Below, one piece after another: positions 26,199 to 35,077 of a stretch of DNA of 64,000 nt; position 1 is the first letter of the stretch, and every line of letters starts with the position of its first letter. The stretch comes from Skermanella mucosa. Its GTDB lineage: Bacteria; Pseudomonadota; Alphaproteobacteria; Azospirillales; Azospirillaceae. Both the position numbers and the translations under genes were made by a program. Location of the stretch: positions 979,501-1,043,500 of the forward strand of contig NZ_CP086106.1 in the NCBI RefSeq assembly GCF_016765655.2. Direction: 5' to 3'. Below the pieces are notes generated by a model that was not told the origin of the DNA, made no database searches, and was given only the letters and a program-made list of their open reading frames with translations.

Positions 26199-28366
26199 CT
26201 GGCCTTCAGCTCGCGCCGGCGCCGGTGCAGGACCGGCTCGGTGTAGCCGTTGGGCTGCTCGCGGCCCTTCAGCACGAGGTCGAGGGCCGCCTGGAAGGCG
26301 ATGCTGCCGTCGAAGTCGTCGGCCATCGGACGGTAGTCCGGGTCACCGGCGTTCTGCCGGTCGACCACCGCGGCCATCCGCCTCATCGTCTCGACCACCT
26401 GTTCTTCCGAGCAGATGCCGTGGCGCAGCCAGTTGGCGATGTGCTGGCTGGAGATGCGGAGCGTCGCGCGGTCCTCCATCAGGCCGACATTGTTGATGTC
26501 GGGCACCTTGGAGCAGCCGACGCCCTGGTCGATCCAGCGGACCACGTAGCCCAGGATGCCCTGCGCGTTGTTGTCCAGCTCCTGCTGGATCGCCTCGGGC
26601 GTCCAGTTCGGCCGCTCGACCAGCGGGATGGTCAGGATCTCGTCCACCTTCGCCCGCTTCTTCCCGGCAAGCTCGGCCTGGCGCGCGGCCACGTCGACCT
26701 TGTGGTAGTGCAGCGCGTGCAGCGTCGCGGCGGTGGGCGAGGGGACCCAGGCGGTGTTGGCGCCGGCCTGCGGGTGGCCGATCTTGGCCGCCAGCATCTC
26801 GGCCATGCGGTCGGGCATCGCCCACATGCCCTTGCCGATCTGGGCCTTGCCCTTCAGCCCGGCGGCAAGGCCGGTATCGACGTTCCAATCCTCGTAGGCC
26901 TTGATCCAGTTGGCGCCCTTCATGTCGCCCTTGCGCAGCACGGCGCCGGCTTCCATGCAGGTGTGGATCTCGTCGCCGGTGCGGTCCAGGAACCCGGTGT
27001 TGATGAAGGCGACGCGGTCCTTGGCGGCGCGGATGCACTCCTTGAGGTTCACCGTGGTGCGGCGCTCCTCGTCCATGATGCCCATCTTGACCGTGTACTT
27101 GGGCAGGCCCAGGGCGTCCTCGACCCGGCCGAACAGCTCGTCGGCGAAGGCCACTTCCTCCGGCCCGTGCATCTTGGGCTTCACGATGTAGAGCGAGCCG
27201 GCGCGGCTGTTGCGGAGATCCCCTTCGCCCTTCTTCAGATCGTGCATCGCGATCAGGGTCGTGAACACCGCATCCAGGATGCCTTCCGGCGCCTCGCTGC
27301 CGTCATCGAGCTTGACCGCGTCGATCGTCATCAGGTGGCCGACGTTGCGCACCAGCATCAGGCTGCGGCCGGGCAGGGTCAGGGTGCCGCCGTCGGGCCT
27401 GGTATAGGTGCGGTCCGGGTTCAGCCGGCGCTCGATCCGCTTGCCGCCCTTCTCCAGGGTGGCGGTGAGCTTGCCGGTCATCAGGCCGAGCCAGTTGCGG
27501 TAGACGGTGACCTTGTCCTCCGCATCGACCGCGGCGACCGAGTCCTCGCAGTCCATGATGGTGGTCAGCGCCGACTCCGCCACGACGTCGGCGATACCGG
27601 CCGGGTCGTCCTTGCCGATGAAGTGCTGGCGGTCGAAGCGGATCTCCAGGTGCAGGCCGTGGTTGGCCAGCAGCACGGCGGACGGGGAATCCCCCTCGCC
27701 CTGGTATCCCGCGAACCGCGCCGGGTCCTTCAGGCCGGTGGTACGGCCGTCCTTCAGCGTGACGGCCAGCTTGCCCCCCGCAACGGCGTAGCCGGCGGCT
27801 TCGGCGTGGGAGCCGTCGGCGAGCGGGGCCGCCTCGTCCAGCACCTGGCGCGCGAAGGCGATCACCTTGGCGCCGCGATGCGGATCATAGCCGCCGGCCG
27901 GCGTCTTCCCGTCTTCGGAGGGGATGGCGTCGGTGCCGTAGAGCGCGTCGTACAGGCTGCCCCAGCGGGCGTTCGCCGCGTTCAGCGCGTAGCGGGCGTT
28001 CATTACCGGAACGACCAGCTGGGGACCGGCGATCGTCGAGATCTCGGGATCGACGTTGGCGGTCGCGGCTGTGAAATCCGCGCCCTCGGGCAGCAGATAG
28101 CCGATATCGCGCAGGAAGCCCTTGTACTCCTCCAGGTCGATCGGACGGCCGCGATGCTCGCCGTACCAGGCGTCGATCCGGGCCTGCAGGTCGTCGCGCT
28201 TGGCCAGGAGCGCGCGGTTCCGGGGAGTCAGGTCGTGCAGGATGGAATCCAGCGCGGTCCACAGCTGGCTGGGTTCCACGCCGGTTCCGGGCAGCGCTTC
28301 CTTTTCGACGAATTCTTGAAGCTCGGCGGCGACCTGTAGTCCGCCGATCTGGATCCAATCACTCAA
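26186..28366 (-). CDS. glcB: Malate synthase G
   Basis: Glyoxylate-cycle enzyme of 726 residues that condenses glyoxylate with acetyl-CoA to malate. The start is a TTG at 28366: AGGAGG lies exactly 7 bases upstream, and the length then fits GlcB (about 723 residues in E. coli). No in-frame ATG sits near. Family landmarks include [33 protein letters not shown] with the catalytic acidic cluster, [13 protein letters not shown] and [13 protein letters not shown]. The stop codon is inside a 14-bp duplication. It is a single gene; no isocitrate lyase or glyoxylate oxidase gene is nearby. Confidence 0.95.
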   Translation of the reverse strand: MSDWIQIGGLQVAAELQEFVEKEALPGTGVEPSQLWTALDSILHDLTPRNRALLAKRDDLQARIDAWYGEHRGRPIDLEEYKGFLRDIGYLLPEGADFTAATANVDPEISTIAGPQLVVPVMNARYALNAANARWGSLYDALYGTDAIPSEDGKTPAGGYDPHRGAKVIAFARQVLDEAAPLADGSHAEAAGYAVAGGKLAVTLKDGRTTGLKDPARFAGYQGEGDSPSAVLLANHGLHLEIRFDRQHFIGKDDPAGIADVVAESALTTIMDCEDSVAAVDAEDKVTVYRNWLGLMTGKLTATLEKGGKRIERRLNPDRTYTRPDGGTLTLPGRSLMLVRNVGHLMTIDAVKLDDGSEAPEGILDAVFTTLIAMHDLKKGEGDLRNSRAGSLYIVKPKMHGPEEVAFADELFGRVEDALGLPKYTVKMGIMDEERRTTVNLKECIRAAKDRVAFINTGFLDRTGDEIHTCMEAGAVLRKGDMKGANWIKAYEDWNVDTGLAAGLKGKAQIGKGMWAMPDRMAEMLAAKIGHPQAGANTAWVPSPTAATLHALHYHKVDVAARQAELAGKKRAKVDEILTIPLVERPNWTPEAIQQELDNNAQGILGYVVRWIDQGVGCSKVPDINNVGLMEDRATLRISSQHIANWLRHGICSEEQVVETMRRMAAVVDRQNAGDPDYRPMADDFDGSIAFQAALDLVLKGREQPNGYTEPVLHRRRRELKARLAG

Positions 28367-28683
28367 AACCCATCCTCCTGCATTTCGTTCGTATTCATTT
28401 CGAATCGTCCGGCACGTCGCCGGAGCGCATGCCCCGTATATAGTCAGGCCAAGCGTGTTTGTGCACCGCGTCAACGTCAGAGTCAAAAATGCAGTCGGCA
28501 TGGCTGGTGTTCCCCGGGTTGCAGCCGGAGTTGCGGCGCCGGCCGGCCGGGGGCTATAGGTCCGGCACGGGAACCGGCGTTGCAAGTCCGGACGGGCTGC
28601 CCCACATCATCGCCACCGCCGCAGCTCCCCGGGTCCGTATCCCGGGGCTGCAACGCTCGAAATCACCATGGAGACGAGAGACC
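28367..28683 (+). other. Intergenic region between glcB and the DUF2780 gene
   Basis: No supportable gene in 317 bases. The left part (28380-28500) contains the AT-richer promoter zone for the divergent glcB gene. The right part holds the hairpin at 28621-28651. An open frame crosses the region but only its 3' part, from 28684, looks like protein. Confidence 0.5.
28621..28651 (+). promoter_or_regulatory. GC-rich leader hairpin before DUF2780 gene
   Basis: GCAGC/CCCGGG pairs with CCCGGG/GCTGC around a 7-base loop (11 pairs with a 2-base bulge). It ends 32 bases before the ATG. It may be a transcript 5' structure; there is no T tract, so it is not a standard terminator. Confidence 0.35.
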
Positions 28684-29238
28684 ATGCGGCAATTCCTTTC
28701 CTCGCGGGTCCTTTCCTCGCGGGTCCTTTCCTCGCGGATCCTGCTGCTCGCAACCGCCCTGATGTTCGCCGTGGCAACCGGCATGCCCCGTGCCGCCCAG
28801 GCGGCCGACGCCGGGGGGCTGGTGAACGCTCTGACGTCGCAGCTCGGCGTCAGCAAGCCGCAGGCGGAGGGCGGCGCCGGCGCCCTGTTCAACCTCGCCA
28901 AGCAGCGCATGAACTCGGACCAGTTCGGCCAAGTGGAAAGCCAGGTGCCGGGTATCGGCGGGCTGATGGGCGCCGCGCCCGGCGGGTCGAATGGCAGCGG
29001 ATCGGCGAGCGGCGGATCAGGTGGCGGCTTGGCCGGCATGGCGTCCGGCGCGCTCGGCGGCATGTCCGGCGGGAGCGGCGGCGGCCTCGGTGCCCTGGCA
29101 CCGCTGGCGGGATCCTTCTCGTCCCTCGGCCTGTCGCCGGACATGGCGACCAAATTCCTGCCGGTAGTCCTGGAATACCTCAACTCCAGCGGCGGGGGCG
29201 GAGCAGCCGGCCTGCTCAAGGGCGCGCTGACGGGCTGA
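28684..29238 (+). CDS. DUF2780-type exported protein, Gly/Ser-rich
   Basis: Exported protein of 184 residues. The signal peptide is unusual: after MRQF the motif LSSRV/I is repeated three times, from three in-frame 15-bp DNA repeats, before the hydrophobic core and a cleavage near AQA-ADA. The mature part has VNALTSQLGVSKPQAEGGAGALFNLAK, the DUF2780 (VcgC/VcgE-like) signature, then a Gly/Ser-rich linker (about 105-145) and a hydrophobic C-terminal segment, MATKFLPVVLEYL, with a final glycine-rich end. The function of this family is unknown. Confidence 0.75.
   Translation: MRQFLSSRVLSSRVLSSRILLLATALMFAVATGMPRAAQAADAGGLVNALTSQLGVSKPQAEGGAGALFNLAKQRMNSDQFGQVESQVPGIGGLMGAAPGGSNGSGSASGGSGGGLAGMASGALGGMSGGSGGGLGALAPLAGSFSSLGLSPDMATKFLPVVLEYLNSSGGGGAAGLLKGALTG
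28696..28740 (+). repeat. 15-bp in-frame triplication in a signal peptide
   Basis: Three 15-base copies of CTTTCCTCGCGGGTC (last copy with one change) encode LSSRV-LSSRV-LSSRI in the N-terminal region of the DUF2780 protein. The repeat lengthens the positively charged n-region without shifting frame. Confidence 0.9.
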
Positions 29239-29241
29239 CGG
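29226..29241 (+). repeat. 8-bp duplication at the DUF2780 gene stop codon
   Basis: GCTGACGG occurs twice in tandem; the second TGA is the stop codon and the first lies out of frame. Confidence 0.6.
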
Positions 29242-29272
29242 GCGCCGGCCAGCGCAGGGGGCGCCCGATCAC

Positions 29273-29782
29273 ATGCTTGCGGTCCTCGCCGACTACGGCG
29301 CCTTCGCGCACGAACTGGTGCCGTCCTCGGCGCTTCCGGCCGCGTTCCGCGCGCTGCTGGACCATGGGAGGTCGATGACTTCCGTGCTGTCGGACCATTG
29401 GCGGTCCGAAATCGTCGCCGAGGTCGCCAGCCACGACTTGGCCGGAGGGACGGCGGCGCTGGTCCGCCGGGTCGTCCTGAGGACGGAACCCGGCCGACTG
29501 CCGGTCGAGATCGCGGAGATCCGGGTGGAGTCCGGCGCGTTCGACGACGCGCTGCTGCGGCGGCTTGCCGGGACCTCGGTCCCGTTCGGCAGATCGCTTC
29601 AACGGGAGGGGATCACCTTCGCCACCGAGCCGGTCGCCTTCTTCAGGGTGGCGGCGGCCGGAGCCCTGGCCGCGGCCGGGCGGGTGGAGGAGGGCACCGT
29701 CCTGTTCGGGCGGCGGGCCAGGCTTCTCGGCCATGACGGCCGGACGCTGGCGGAAACCGTGGAGATACTGCCGCGGGCGTGA
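29273..29782 (+). CDS. Chorismate lyase (UbiC)-like fold protein
   Basis: Protein of 169 residues whose pattern fits the chorismate lyase/UTRA fold: HGRSMTSVLSDHW, then RRVVLRTEPGRLPVEIAEIRV, PFGRSLQREGI and FFRV, and the end GRRARLLGHDGRTLAETVEILP. In UbiC the equivalent arginine and glutamate residues bind chorismate and release pyruvate, giving 4-hydroxybenzoate for ubiquinone. The match is by eye and other members of this fold bind different ligands, so activity is unproven. It starts 34 bases after the DUF2780 gene. Confidence 0.5.
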   Translation: MLAVLADYGAFAHELVPSSALPAAFRALLDHGRSMTSVLSDHWRSEIVAEVASHDLAGGTAALVRRVVLRTEPGRLPVEIAEIRVESGAFDDALLRRLAGTSVPFGRSLQREGITFATEPVAFFRVAAAGALAAAGRVEEGTVLFGRRARLLGHDGRTLAETVEILPRA

Positions 29783-29792
29783 CCCGCCGCGG

Positions 29793-30413
29793 TCAGCCGA
29801 GAGTCCCGATCAGCCGGGCGACCTCCGCGGCGCGGGCTTGCCACAGCGCCGAGCCGGTGTCCATCTCGTCCCGCGCCGAACCGGCCTGCGCCATGACGAC
29901 CGTCTTGCCCGCCGGAAACCGGGCGGCCAGGGCCGGCGAGGCCGTGATGATCAGGTCGGCCCGCCGTGCTAGCTCGCCTTCCAGCCGCTCCAGCGGGCAG
30001 TTCGCGATCCCGCCATGCCGCCCGAAGTCGGTGTCGCAGTGATAGACCACGGCATGTTCGTCCAATTCGCCGACCGCGTCGATCGCCGTCGGGCGGGACG
30101 TCAGCAGGATCGGCCGCCGTACGCCCAGGGCTGCCATGGCGGTGCGGATCTGGTGGCCCAGCAGCTGCTGGTTGGCCGCCCGGGCGGCTTGGTCGGCCGG
30201 GAAGGGCAGTGTCAGCGGTGCCAGGATCCTGTCCGGCCGGTAGCCGTCCCCGGGCGACGCGGTCTTCAGGCGGGGGCAGGTGGGGCAGCAGCCGAGGGTG
30301 GGTGAATTGACCCAGACAACCTTGCGTCCGGCGCCGAGATGGCGGACCAGATGATAGGTGCCGCTCGTCGGCCAACCCCAGTTTTCCCCGAAGACGACAA
30401 GATCTATGCTCAT
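29793..30413 (-). CDS. Short glycosyltransferase-like protein (N-terminal domain only)
   Basis: Protein of 206 residues. It begins DLVVFGENWGWPTSGTYHLVRHL and contains VVYHCDTDF and LARRADLIITASPALAARF, all features of the N-terminal Rossmann domain of GT4-type glycosyltransferases. A normal enzyme has a second domain of about 180 residues that binds the sugar nucleotide, including an E-x7-E motif. Here the protein stops before it, so it is either a truncated pseudogene-like remnant or a stand-alone acceptor-domain protein. There is no sign of the missing part downstream (29783-29792 is followed by a convergent gene). Confidence 0.6.
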   Translation of the reverse strand: MSIDLVVFGENWGWPTSGTYHLVRHLGAGRKVVWVNSPTLGCCPTCPRLKTASPGDGYRPDRILAPLTLPFPADQAARAANQQLLGHQIRTAMAALGVRRPILLTSRPTAIDAVGELDEHAVVYHCDTDFGRHGGIANCPLERLEGELARRADLIITASPALAARFPAGKTVVMAQAGSARDEMDTGSALWQARAAEVARLIGTLG

Positions 30414-30767
30414 GTCGCTGTGCTCCCAGTGAGTGCCTTACCTTGGGCAGCATGGATTGCATGGATCGTGCCGTTCGGCTTAGTACGGTAGGAACACGGA
30501 TTCCGGCGGTCGGGGGCGGCTTCCGGTTTGCGATTCGCAATTCAGATTGCTTGAGCGGCCCGTGGCTTTGACGATTTACTGCGGACCGTGCGATTTGCCA
30601 CGCGGACTGCGGCGCTGCCGGTCGCCCGGGTACGGGGGGCGCGGTGGAACGGGGCGGGGACAGGCGTGTTCCTGCCCGGCCGGGTTCGGAATGTATAACC
30701 GCCACGGCTATGCAAACCTGCGCCGGCAACCTTTGATTATCAGCACCTTCCCCGGGACGGGTTTTTC
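30414..30767 (+). other. Intergenic region before the SLC13 permease
   Basis: 354 bases with no supportable gene. TATAAC at about 30693 is a possible -10 box for the permease, without a convincing -35. No repeat or strong hairpin was noticed. Confidence 0.4.
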
Positions 30768-32543
30768 ATGTCATTCAGCCAGGCAGCCGCCTTCTCCATC
30801 GTCATCGGCATGGTCGTCCTGTTCATCTGGGACCGGATCCGCTACGACGTGGTGGCGCTCGGCGCGTTGCTGGCCGCGGTGGTCTGCGGGATCGTCCCGG
30901 TCGACAAGGCCTTCAGCGGGTTCAGCGACGACATCGTCATCATCGTGGCGTCCGCCCTGGTGGTCAGCGCCGCGGTCGGCCGTTCAGGCATCGTCGAGAC
31001 GATCCTCCAGCCTTTCGTCGGCCACATGAAGACCACCGACTCCCAGGTCGCGATCCTGGTGTCGATCGTGACCGTGCTGTCCGGCTTCATGAAGAACATC
31101 GGCGCGCTGGCGATCTTCATGCCGATCGCCTTCCAGATCTCGCGGCGGACCGGCAAGCCGGCATCGCGCCTGCTGATGCCGCTGTCGTTCGGGTCACTCC
31201 TGGGCGGCGTCGCGACGCTGGTCGGCACATCGCCCAACATCATCGTGTCGCGCATGCGCGAGGACATCGTGGGCGAGCCGTTCCGCATGTTCGACTTCGC
31301 CCCGGTCGGGGCCGGGCTCGCCGCGGCCGGAGTGGTCTTCCTGGTGTTCGGCTGGCGCCTGCTGCCGCGCAAGCGCGGGCGCGGCCCCAGCGACCAGATG
31401 TTCTCGATCGAGAACTACACCACGGAAGTGCGCCTTACGCCCGGCTCGCCCCTGGTCGGCAAGACCGTCTTCGACCTTGAGAGCATGGCGGAGGCCGACA
31501 TCACGGTCTCCGGCATCATCCGCGAGGGGTACCGGCGCTACGTGCCGTCCGGCACCTGGACGCTGTTCGCCGACGACCTCCTGGTCCTGGAGGGCGAGAC
31601 GCACGCCCTGGAGAAGCTCGTCAAGGACGCCAAGCTGGAACTGATCGGCATGAAGAAGGACGGCAAGGTCGCGTCGGCCCGGCGCGGCGAGGTCGGCATG
31701 GTCGAGGCGGTGGTCACCCAGGGTTCCCAGATGCTCGGCCGGTCGGCCGAGCAGTTGAACCTGCGCGAACGGTTCGGGGTCAACCTTGTCGCGGTCAGCC
31801 GGCGCGGCCGGCAGATCAGCCAGCGCCTGCGCCGGGTCCGTTTCCAGCAGGGTGACCTTCTGGTGCTCCAGGGCGTCAAGGACGCCATGCCGGAAACCCT
31901 GGCGGCGCTGGGCTGCCTGCCGCTCGCCGAGCGGAACCTGCAGCTCGGCCGTAAGCGCCACGCCTATCTGCCGATCTCGGTGCTGGCGATCGCCATGGTG
32001 CTGGTGGCGATCCAGGCGGTGAGCGTCACCATCGCCTTCTTCGGGGCGGCGGTCGTGCTGCTGCTCACCCGCGTCCTGAGCCCGCAGGAAGCCTACGAGG
32101 TTGTCGACTGGCCGATCCTGATCCTGCTCGGTGCGCTGATCCCGGTCAGCGACGCGCTGCGCACCACCGGCGGCACGGACCTGATCGCCGGCTGGCTGTC
32201 GGGCGCCGCCGCGGCGCTGCCGCCCCTGGGGGCGCTGGGGCTGATCCTGACGGTCGCGATGGCGGTGACGCCGTTCCTCAACAATGCCGCGACGGTCCTG
32301 GTGATGGCGCCGATCGGCGCGGGCCTGGCGCAGCGGCTGGGGCTCAACCCCGATCCGTTCCTGATGGCGGTGGCGGTCGGCGCCGCGTGCGATTTCCTCA
32401 CCCCGATCGGCCACCAGTGCAACACGCTGGTGATGGGGCCGGGGGGATATCGTTTCGGGGATTACTGGCGGCTGGGCCTGCCGCTTTCGGTGCTGGTCGT
32501 CGTGCTCGGCACGTTCCTGATCAGCGTGTTCTGGCCCATGTGA
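30768..32543 (+). CDS. SLC13/DASS-type permease with two TrkA-C (RCK_C) domains
   Basis: Membrane transporter of 591 residues. About five N-terminal membrane segments (MSFSQAAAFSIVIGMVVLFIW onward) include the SLC13-like VGTSPNIIVS motif. A cytoplasmic insert of about 200 residues (about 210-400) holds two RCK_C domains, each with the pattern GSPLVGKTVFDLE or GSQMLGRSAEQLN and ending in LLVLEGE or LLVLQGV. The second half of the membrane domain contains PFLNNAATVLVMAP and TPIGHQCNTLV, the inverted-repeat counterpart. Proteins of this build are sodium- or proton-driven carriers for dicarboxylates, sulfate or other anions; the substrate is open. Followed by a 13-bp stop-codon repeat. Confidence 0.9.
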   Translation: MSFSQAAAFSIVIGMVVLFIWDRIRYDVVALGALLAAVVCGIVPVDKAFSGFSDDIVIIVASALVVSAAVGRSGIVETILQPFVGHMKTTDSQVAILVSIVTVLSGFMKNIGALAIFMPIAFQISRRTGKPASRLLMPLSFGSLLGGVATLVGTSPNIIVSRMREDIVGEPFRMFDFAPVGAGLAAAGVVFLVFGWRLLPRKRGRGPSDQMFSIENYTTEVRLTPGSPLVGKTVFDLESMAEADITVSGIIREGYRRYVPSGTWTLFADDLLVLEGETHALEKLVKDAKLELIGMKKDGKVASARRGEVGMVEAVVTQGSQMLGRSAEQLNLRERFGVNLVAVSRRGRQISQRLRRVRFQQGDLLVLQGVKDAMPETLAALGCLPLAERNLQLGRKRHAYLPISVLAIAMVLVAIQAVSVTIAFFGAAVVLLLTRVLSPQEAYEVVDWPILILLGALIPVSDALRTTGGTDLIAGWLSGAAAALPPLGALGLILTVAMAVTPFLNNAATVLVMAPIGAGLAQRLGLNPDPFLMAVAVGAACDFLTPIGHQCNTLVMGPGGYRFGDYWRLGLPLSVLVVVLGTFLISVFWPM

Positions 32544-32592
32544 AGCCAGGGTATGAATCCAGGTTGCGAACCCGGGTCGTGAACCCGGAGAT
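32541..32592. repeat. 13-bp tandem repeat starting at the permease stop codon
   Basis: Four degenerate 13-base units of the form TGAAnCCnGGnTn begin exactly at the TGA of the SLC13 gene. Three of four units retain TGA, placing stops in two reading frames; the third unit has CGA instead. Confidence 0.75.
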
Positions 32593-32605
32593 CGCCTTGG
32601 GAACC

Positions 32606-32623
32606 GATCCTGCGGGCAGGATC
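32606..32623. other. Small perfect hairpin
   Basis: GATCCTGC and GCAGGATC separated by two bases, in the gap between the permease and cold-shock genes. Confidence 0.5.
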
Positions 32624-32630
32624 CGTGGAA

Positions 32631-32662
32631 GGAGGCGGTGCCGGATCCCCGGTACCGCCTCC
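32631..32662. terminator. Hairpin between convergent permease and cold-shock genes
   Basis: GGAGGCGGTGCCGG pairs with CCGGTACCGCCTCC around a 4-base loop (13 of 14 pairs). It lies between two convergent genes, so it could terminate both, although no T tract follows on either side. Confidence 0.5.
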
Positions 32663-32702
32663 GATTCCCTGATCGACCCGTTCTCCCGGTCGCGGGCCTT
32701 GG

Positions 32703-32912
32703 TCAGACCCGCTTCAGGTTGACAGCCGAGGTCTTCCCCTTGCGGGGGTCGTTCTCGAGGTCGAAGCTGACGGTGTCACCGTCGTTGAGGCCGCTCATGC
32801 CCGAGCGCTCGACGGCGGAGATGTGAACGAAGACGTCGGGCCCACCCTGATCGGGCTGGATGAAGCCATACCCTTTCGTGGCATTGAACCATTTGACGGT
32901 ACCAGTCGGCAT
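32703..32912 (-). CDS. Cold-shock domain protein
   Basis: Nucleic-acid-binding protein of 69 residues. ATG 32912 gives the canonical start MPTGTVKWFNATKGYGFI; the frame continues upstream but without family resemblance. RNP1 (KGYGFI) and RNP2 (VFVHISAV) are intact, and the C-terminus RKGKTSAVNLKRV is typical. CspA-type proteins act as RNA chaperones. The 237-base gap to the divergent next gene leaves room for a long 5' leader, as many csp mRNAs have; I did not resolve a conserved structure in it. Confidence 0.93.
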   Translation of the reverse strand: MPTGTVKWFNATKGYGFIQPDQGGPDVFVHISAVERSGMSGLNDGDTVSFDLENDPRKGKTSAVNLKRV

Positions 32913-33149
32913 TTTCTTGGTCTCCCTGACCGTATTATCAATCGCCCCAACCCTGTCTCGCCTTACGGCATGTTGCAAGCCGCAAATGTCACGAATGGCG
33001 CGCGCGACAGTGGTATGCCTTCTCGACAATCTTTCTTGCAGCCTTCCCGTGCAGGCGTGACCTTCCGGCTCTCCACGTGTTCTGTGATGTCGAAGGATCG
33101 CAACGGTGCCGATCCATAACGTTTATCCGAAGCACCAGGGAAAGATCAG

Positions 33150-34088
33150 ATGACAGGACATCGTCCGCTGCGAGAGGGTGTGTACGACACATCCAATGGA
33201 ACCGGTGCCCGCAGGGGCGCCCTTTCCGACACGGTCGCGGTTCAGCCGGGCCTTTATCGCAGGATTTCATGGGGCGCCGTGCTCGGCGGCACGCTGATGG
33301 TGGTGGCGGTCCAGCTGCTCCTCAGCATGCTGGGCCTGGGCCTCGGCCTGACCACGGTCGATCCGGCTCAGGGAGCGGCGGGGACTCCCGAGGCGACCAC
33401 CATGGGCACCACCGCCGTCGTGTGGTGGGCCGTCAGCTATCTGGTGGCCCTGATCATCGGCGGCTACGTCGCCGCGCGCCTGGCGGGTGCGTTCGAAAAG
33501 ACCGACGGCGTTCTTCACGGGCTGCTGACCTGGGCGCTGGCCCTGGTGGTCAGCTTCTGGCTCCTGACCTCCGCGATCGGCAGCGTGATCGGCGGCGCCT
33601 TCAACGTGGTCGGCAACGCCGTTTCCGGCATCTCCAGCACTGTGGCCGACGCCGTTCCGCAGGTGGCGGACGCCAGCGGCCTCTCCGCCGAGCAGATCCA
33701 GCAGCGGGTGCAGAACCTGATGCGTCCGGCCGACCAGACCGGGCAGAGCCCGGAGGCGGCGCAGAACGAACTGGTCTCGCTGGTTCCGCGCATCGTCAGC
33801 GGCGGCCAGGAGGGTGAGCAGGCCCAGCAGCGCGCGGTCCAGATCGTCAGCCAGCAGGCCGGCATCAGCGAGGAAGAGGCGCGCGCCCGAGTCGACCAGC
33901 TTCGCCAGCAGGCCGAACAGACTGCGCAGCAGGCCGAGCAGACCGCTCGCCAGGCGGCGGATACCACCGCCAACGCGGTGAGCCAGGCATCGCTCTGGGG
34001 CTTCGGTGCCCTGCTCCTGGGGGCGATCGCCGCCGCCATCGGCGGTACTTCGGGGACCCGCCGCCGCGACGAGCTGAACGCGGCGTAA
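33150..34088 (+). CDS. Uncharacterised membrane protein with glutamine-rich helical linker
   Basis: Protein of 312 residues with a polar N-terminus (about 40 residues), three membrane segments (about 42-68, 88-112 and 120-150), a periplasmic or cytoplasmic helical stretch from 165 to 275 with Gln/Ala-rich repeats (QQAEQTAQQAEQTARQA), and a final membrane segment at about 282-300. The paired glycine motifs WGAVLGGTLMVV and IIGGYVAARLAG resemble YrzE-like membrane proteins. Function unknown. Preceded by GGGAAAG as ribosome site and followed by a hairpin terminator at 34109. Confidence 0.75.
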   Translation: MTGHRPLREGVYDTSNGTGARRGALSDTVAVQPGLYRRISWGAVLGGTLMVVAVQLLLSMLGLGLGLTTVDPAQGAAGTPEATTMGTTAVVWWAVSYLVALIIGGYVAARLAGAFEKTDGVLHGLLTWALALVVSFWLLTSAIGSVIGGAFNVVGNAVSGISSTVADAVPQVADASGLSAEQIQQRVQNLMRPADQTGQSPEAAQNELVSLVPRIVSGGQEGEQAQQRAVQIVSQQAGISEEEARARVDQLRQQAEQTAQQAEQTARQAADTTANAVSQASLWGFGALLLGAIAAAIGGTSGTRRRDELNAA

Positions 34089-34108
34089 CGGAAGCGCCTG
34101 CAGGCATC

Positions 34109-34136
34109 GGAACCGGCCGGCTTCCGCCGGGTGGTT
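34109..34136 (+). terminator. Terminator after the membrane protein gene
   Basis: GGAACC-CCGGC pairs with GCCGG-GGTTCC with a two-base mismatch and a TTCC loop, followed by TTTGTCTT. Confidence 0.65.
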
Positions 34137-34205
34137 CCTTTGTCTTAACCCTTTTGTTCCATGATGCGGGCTCTCGTCGCCGTCACCGGTCCGAAGGCCC
34201 GCATC

Positions 34206-34388
34206 ATGTCCTCCACGCTCTGGATGCTCGTCTGCCTGTACCTGATCATCGCTGCCGTTTCCGTGATGGAAGCCGGCTTCGTGGCGAGCCGCCCAAGCCG
34301 TTCGGCTTCATTCGCCGTGTGTGTCGTCGCCCTGATCCATGGGCTGGGGTGGCCCCTGCGCATATCCCTCGGCGCCCGCCGGCCGTGA
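34206..34388 (+). CDS. Possible small two-span membrane protein
   Basis: Sixty residues from ATG 34206 (an in-frame ATG at 34161 is also possible). Two hydrophobic segments, LWMLVCLYLIIAAVSVM and SFAVCVVALIHGLGWPL, are separated by a short Arg/Ser-rich loop. I do not recognise the family. Its position after a terminator and before the SET operon suggests an independent transcript. It may be spurious. Confidence 0.4.
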   Translation: MSSTLWMLVCLYLIIAAVSVMEAGFVASRPSRSASFAVCVVALIHGLGWPLRISLGARRP

Positions 34389-34468
34389 TCACCCCATTAA
34401 TTAGTTAACTCATAATTAACTATGACCCGCCACCCTGGGCGCTCCTGGCGCTTGATTTCGGGTGGGAA

Positions 34469-35056
34469 ATGGATGCGATCGATCTGAGGCCCCGGCAGAA
34501 AGTTGCGGCCCCCAAACCACAGCAGAAGCTTGCCCAATACCTTTACCTCTTCGTGGCCCCTTCGGCGGCCGCGGGCCTCGGGCTGTTCACGTCGCGGCCG
34601 GTCCGCGCCGGATCGAGCGTCCTGACGGTGACCGACCCGGACTATCTGGCGCGGGCGATGAGCCGCCGGGACATCATCCGGGCCGGCTACAGCCATGCCG
34701 ATATCTTCCAGGTCGGGACCGACCTTTTCATCCCGCCCTACGGCGGCCCCGACGATTTCACCAATCACAGCTGCGAGCCCAATTGCGGGCTGAGGGTCCG
34801 GCCCGATGGCTTCTCCATGGTCGCCCTGTACGATATCGAGGCCAACGAGGAATTGACCTACGACTATTCGACCCACCAGGAGCATCCGGACGAGGACATG
34901 GCCTGCGCCTGCGGATCGCGGACCTGCCGCGGCACCGTCCGCAGCTTCTCGGCCCTGCCGGCCGGGCTGAGGAAGCGTTACCTGGATCTCGGCGTCGTGG
35001 CGGACTTCGCCGCCGCCGCGGTCCGCCAAGACGCGGCACTGGCCCTGCCGTTCTAG
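34469..35056 (+). CDS. SET-domain protein (lysine methyltransferase-like)
   Basis: Protein of 195 residues with a complete compact SET domain: an N-terminal AAGLGLFTSRPVRAGSSVL corresponding to the SET-N strand, NHSCEPNCGLR with the SAM-binding NHS motif, and EELTYDYS with the catalytic tyrosine. A post-SET-like cysteine set, CACGSRTC, follows. Such proteins transfer methyl groups to lysine; bacterial SET proteins are uncommon and their targets mostly unknown. It is first in a run of four same-strand genes, 22 bases ahead of the NTT-like protein, whose product or whose kinase partner could be its target. That link is inference. Confidence 0.85.
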   Translation: MDAIDLRPRQKVAAPKPQQKLAQYLYLFVAPSAAAGLGLFTSRPVRAGSSVLTVTDPDYLARAMSRRDIIRAGYSHADIFQVGTDLFIPPYGGPDDFTNHSCEPNCGLRVRPDGFSMVALYDIEANEELTYDYSTHQEHPDEDMACACGSRTCRGTVRSFSALPAGLRKRYLDLGVVADFAAAAVRQDAALALPF

Positions 35057-35077
35057 GCCGGGCAGGCGGGAACGGGA

